A stretch of DNA of 5,658 nucleotides from Methanobacterium sp. (GTDB lineage Archaea > Methanobacteriota > Methanobacteria > Methanobacteriales > Methanobacteriaceae), in NCBI GenBank assembly GCA_028682985.1, contig JAJRAE010000103.1, positions 1 to 5,658 on the forward strand. The letters run 5' to 3'. Positions 5,356-5,658 of this stretch are shown here, piece after piece; the first letter of the stretch is position 1; each line of letters starts with the position of its first letter. Under the pieces are notes generated by a model, which was not told where the DNA came from, did no database searches, and saw only the letters and a program-made list of their open reading frames with translations. The position numbers and the translations under genes are program-made.

Positions 5356-5658
5356 ATGAATATCGATAATAAAAAAATTTTAAAAATCAGTTCATTCGGA
5401 TTCGTGGTTTGGCTCATACCCACCTTAATAACCCTTTTATTATCCTTTCTAAATGAGATATTCTTTTTCGATGTCATATCTGCGGTGTCCATAGCCCTAA
5501 CAGTAACAGTACTCTCTTACATCTACTTCAAGGATGAGGGGGTTCACTACGTAAAGGAGGGTATGATCATCGGTTTAATCTGGCTCATAATAAGTATAGT
5601 TTTGGATATAATCCTTATCCTGTTGGGTGTTACTAAACTAACCCTGGTCCAGTACTCA
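5356..5658 (+). CDS. Small membrane protein, paralogue of the preceding gene, truncated by window end
   Basis: One hundred and one codons are open from the ATG to the last base; the stop lies outside the window, so this is a partial gene and not a broken one. The product starts MNIDNKKILKISSFGF and shows hydrophobic helices at about 14-32, 38-57 and 68-91, with a fourth expected beyond the edge. It aligns along its whole visible length with the preceding 128-residue protein: KILK/KIVK at the start, FGFVVWLIP against FGFLIWLVP, HYVKEGMIIGLIWLIIS against DYLKEGLTAGVTWLIIS, then LDIILIL against IDLILFL. This indicates tandem duplication. The gap between the two genes is 54 bases and shows no terminator or strong promoter, so they probably share a transcript. 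No named family is recognised. Confidence 0.78.
   Translation, partial: MNIDNKKILKISSFGFVVWLIPTLITLLLSFLNEIFFFDVISAVSIALTVTVLSYIYFKDEGVHYVKEGMIIGLIWLIISIVLDIILILLGVTKLTLVQYS

Noticed and set aside
5298..5492. Minus-strand 64-codon open frame
   Set aside because: It overlaps the start and first helices of the plus-strand membrane protein, which has clear homology to its neighbour; the minus-strand frame is a shadow.

Overview
The window looks like chromosomal DNA of a methanogenic archaeon of the order Methanobacteriales, most likely Methanobacterium or a close relative. This is inferred from AT-rich spacers with archaeal TATA-like boxes, GGTGAT/GGAGG ribosome binding sites, AUA- and AGA/AGG-rich codon use, and the gene families present: a 7TM-PAS-PAS-HisKA_2 sensor kinase, DUF3795, PadR and GyrI-like proteins. 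The species cannot be fixed from sequence alone. There are no rRNA or tRNA genes, CRISPR arrays or insertion sequences.

Layout. Positions 1-244 are non-coding and very AT-rich, with several short perfect inverted repeats and a probable kinase terminator. Positions 245-2287 (minus strand) encode a complete 680-residue membrane sensor histidine kinase with no response regulator beside it. Positions 2288-2753 form a 466-base divergent promoter region with no convincing gene. From 2754 to the right edge, five plus-strand genes are packed with gaps of about 30-55 bases: a PadR-family repressor, a stand-alone GyrI-like (SHS2-type) ligand-binding protein, a fusion of a cysteine-rich DUF3795/zinc-ribbon region to a GyrI-like domain of the COG4832 type, a small four-helix membrane protein, and a paralogue of that membrane protein cut off by the window end.

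How they may work together (inference). PadR proteins usually repress nearby genes and release DNA when a small toxic or phenolic/aromatic compound is present. GyrI-like domains bind, and in some family members hydrolyse, bulky xenobiotics. A PadR gene followed by two different GyrI-like genes and two small integral membrane proteins reads as a drug- or xenobiotic-response operon. The DUF3795-GyrI fusion is its most unusual member. The divergent kinase may be a separate sensor that merely shares the promoter region.

The truncated last gene (5356 to the edge) was found by reading the frame directly. Two start sites (3342 and 3832) were chosen from ribosome-binding-site spacing in preference to longer open frames.
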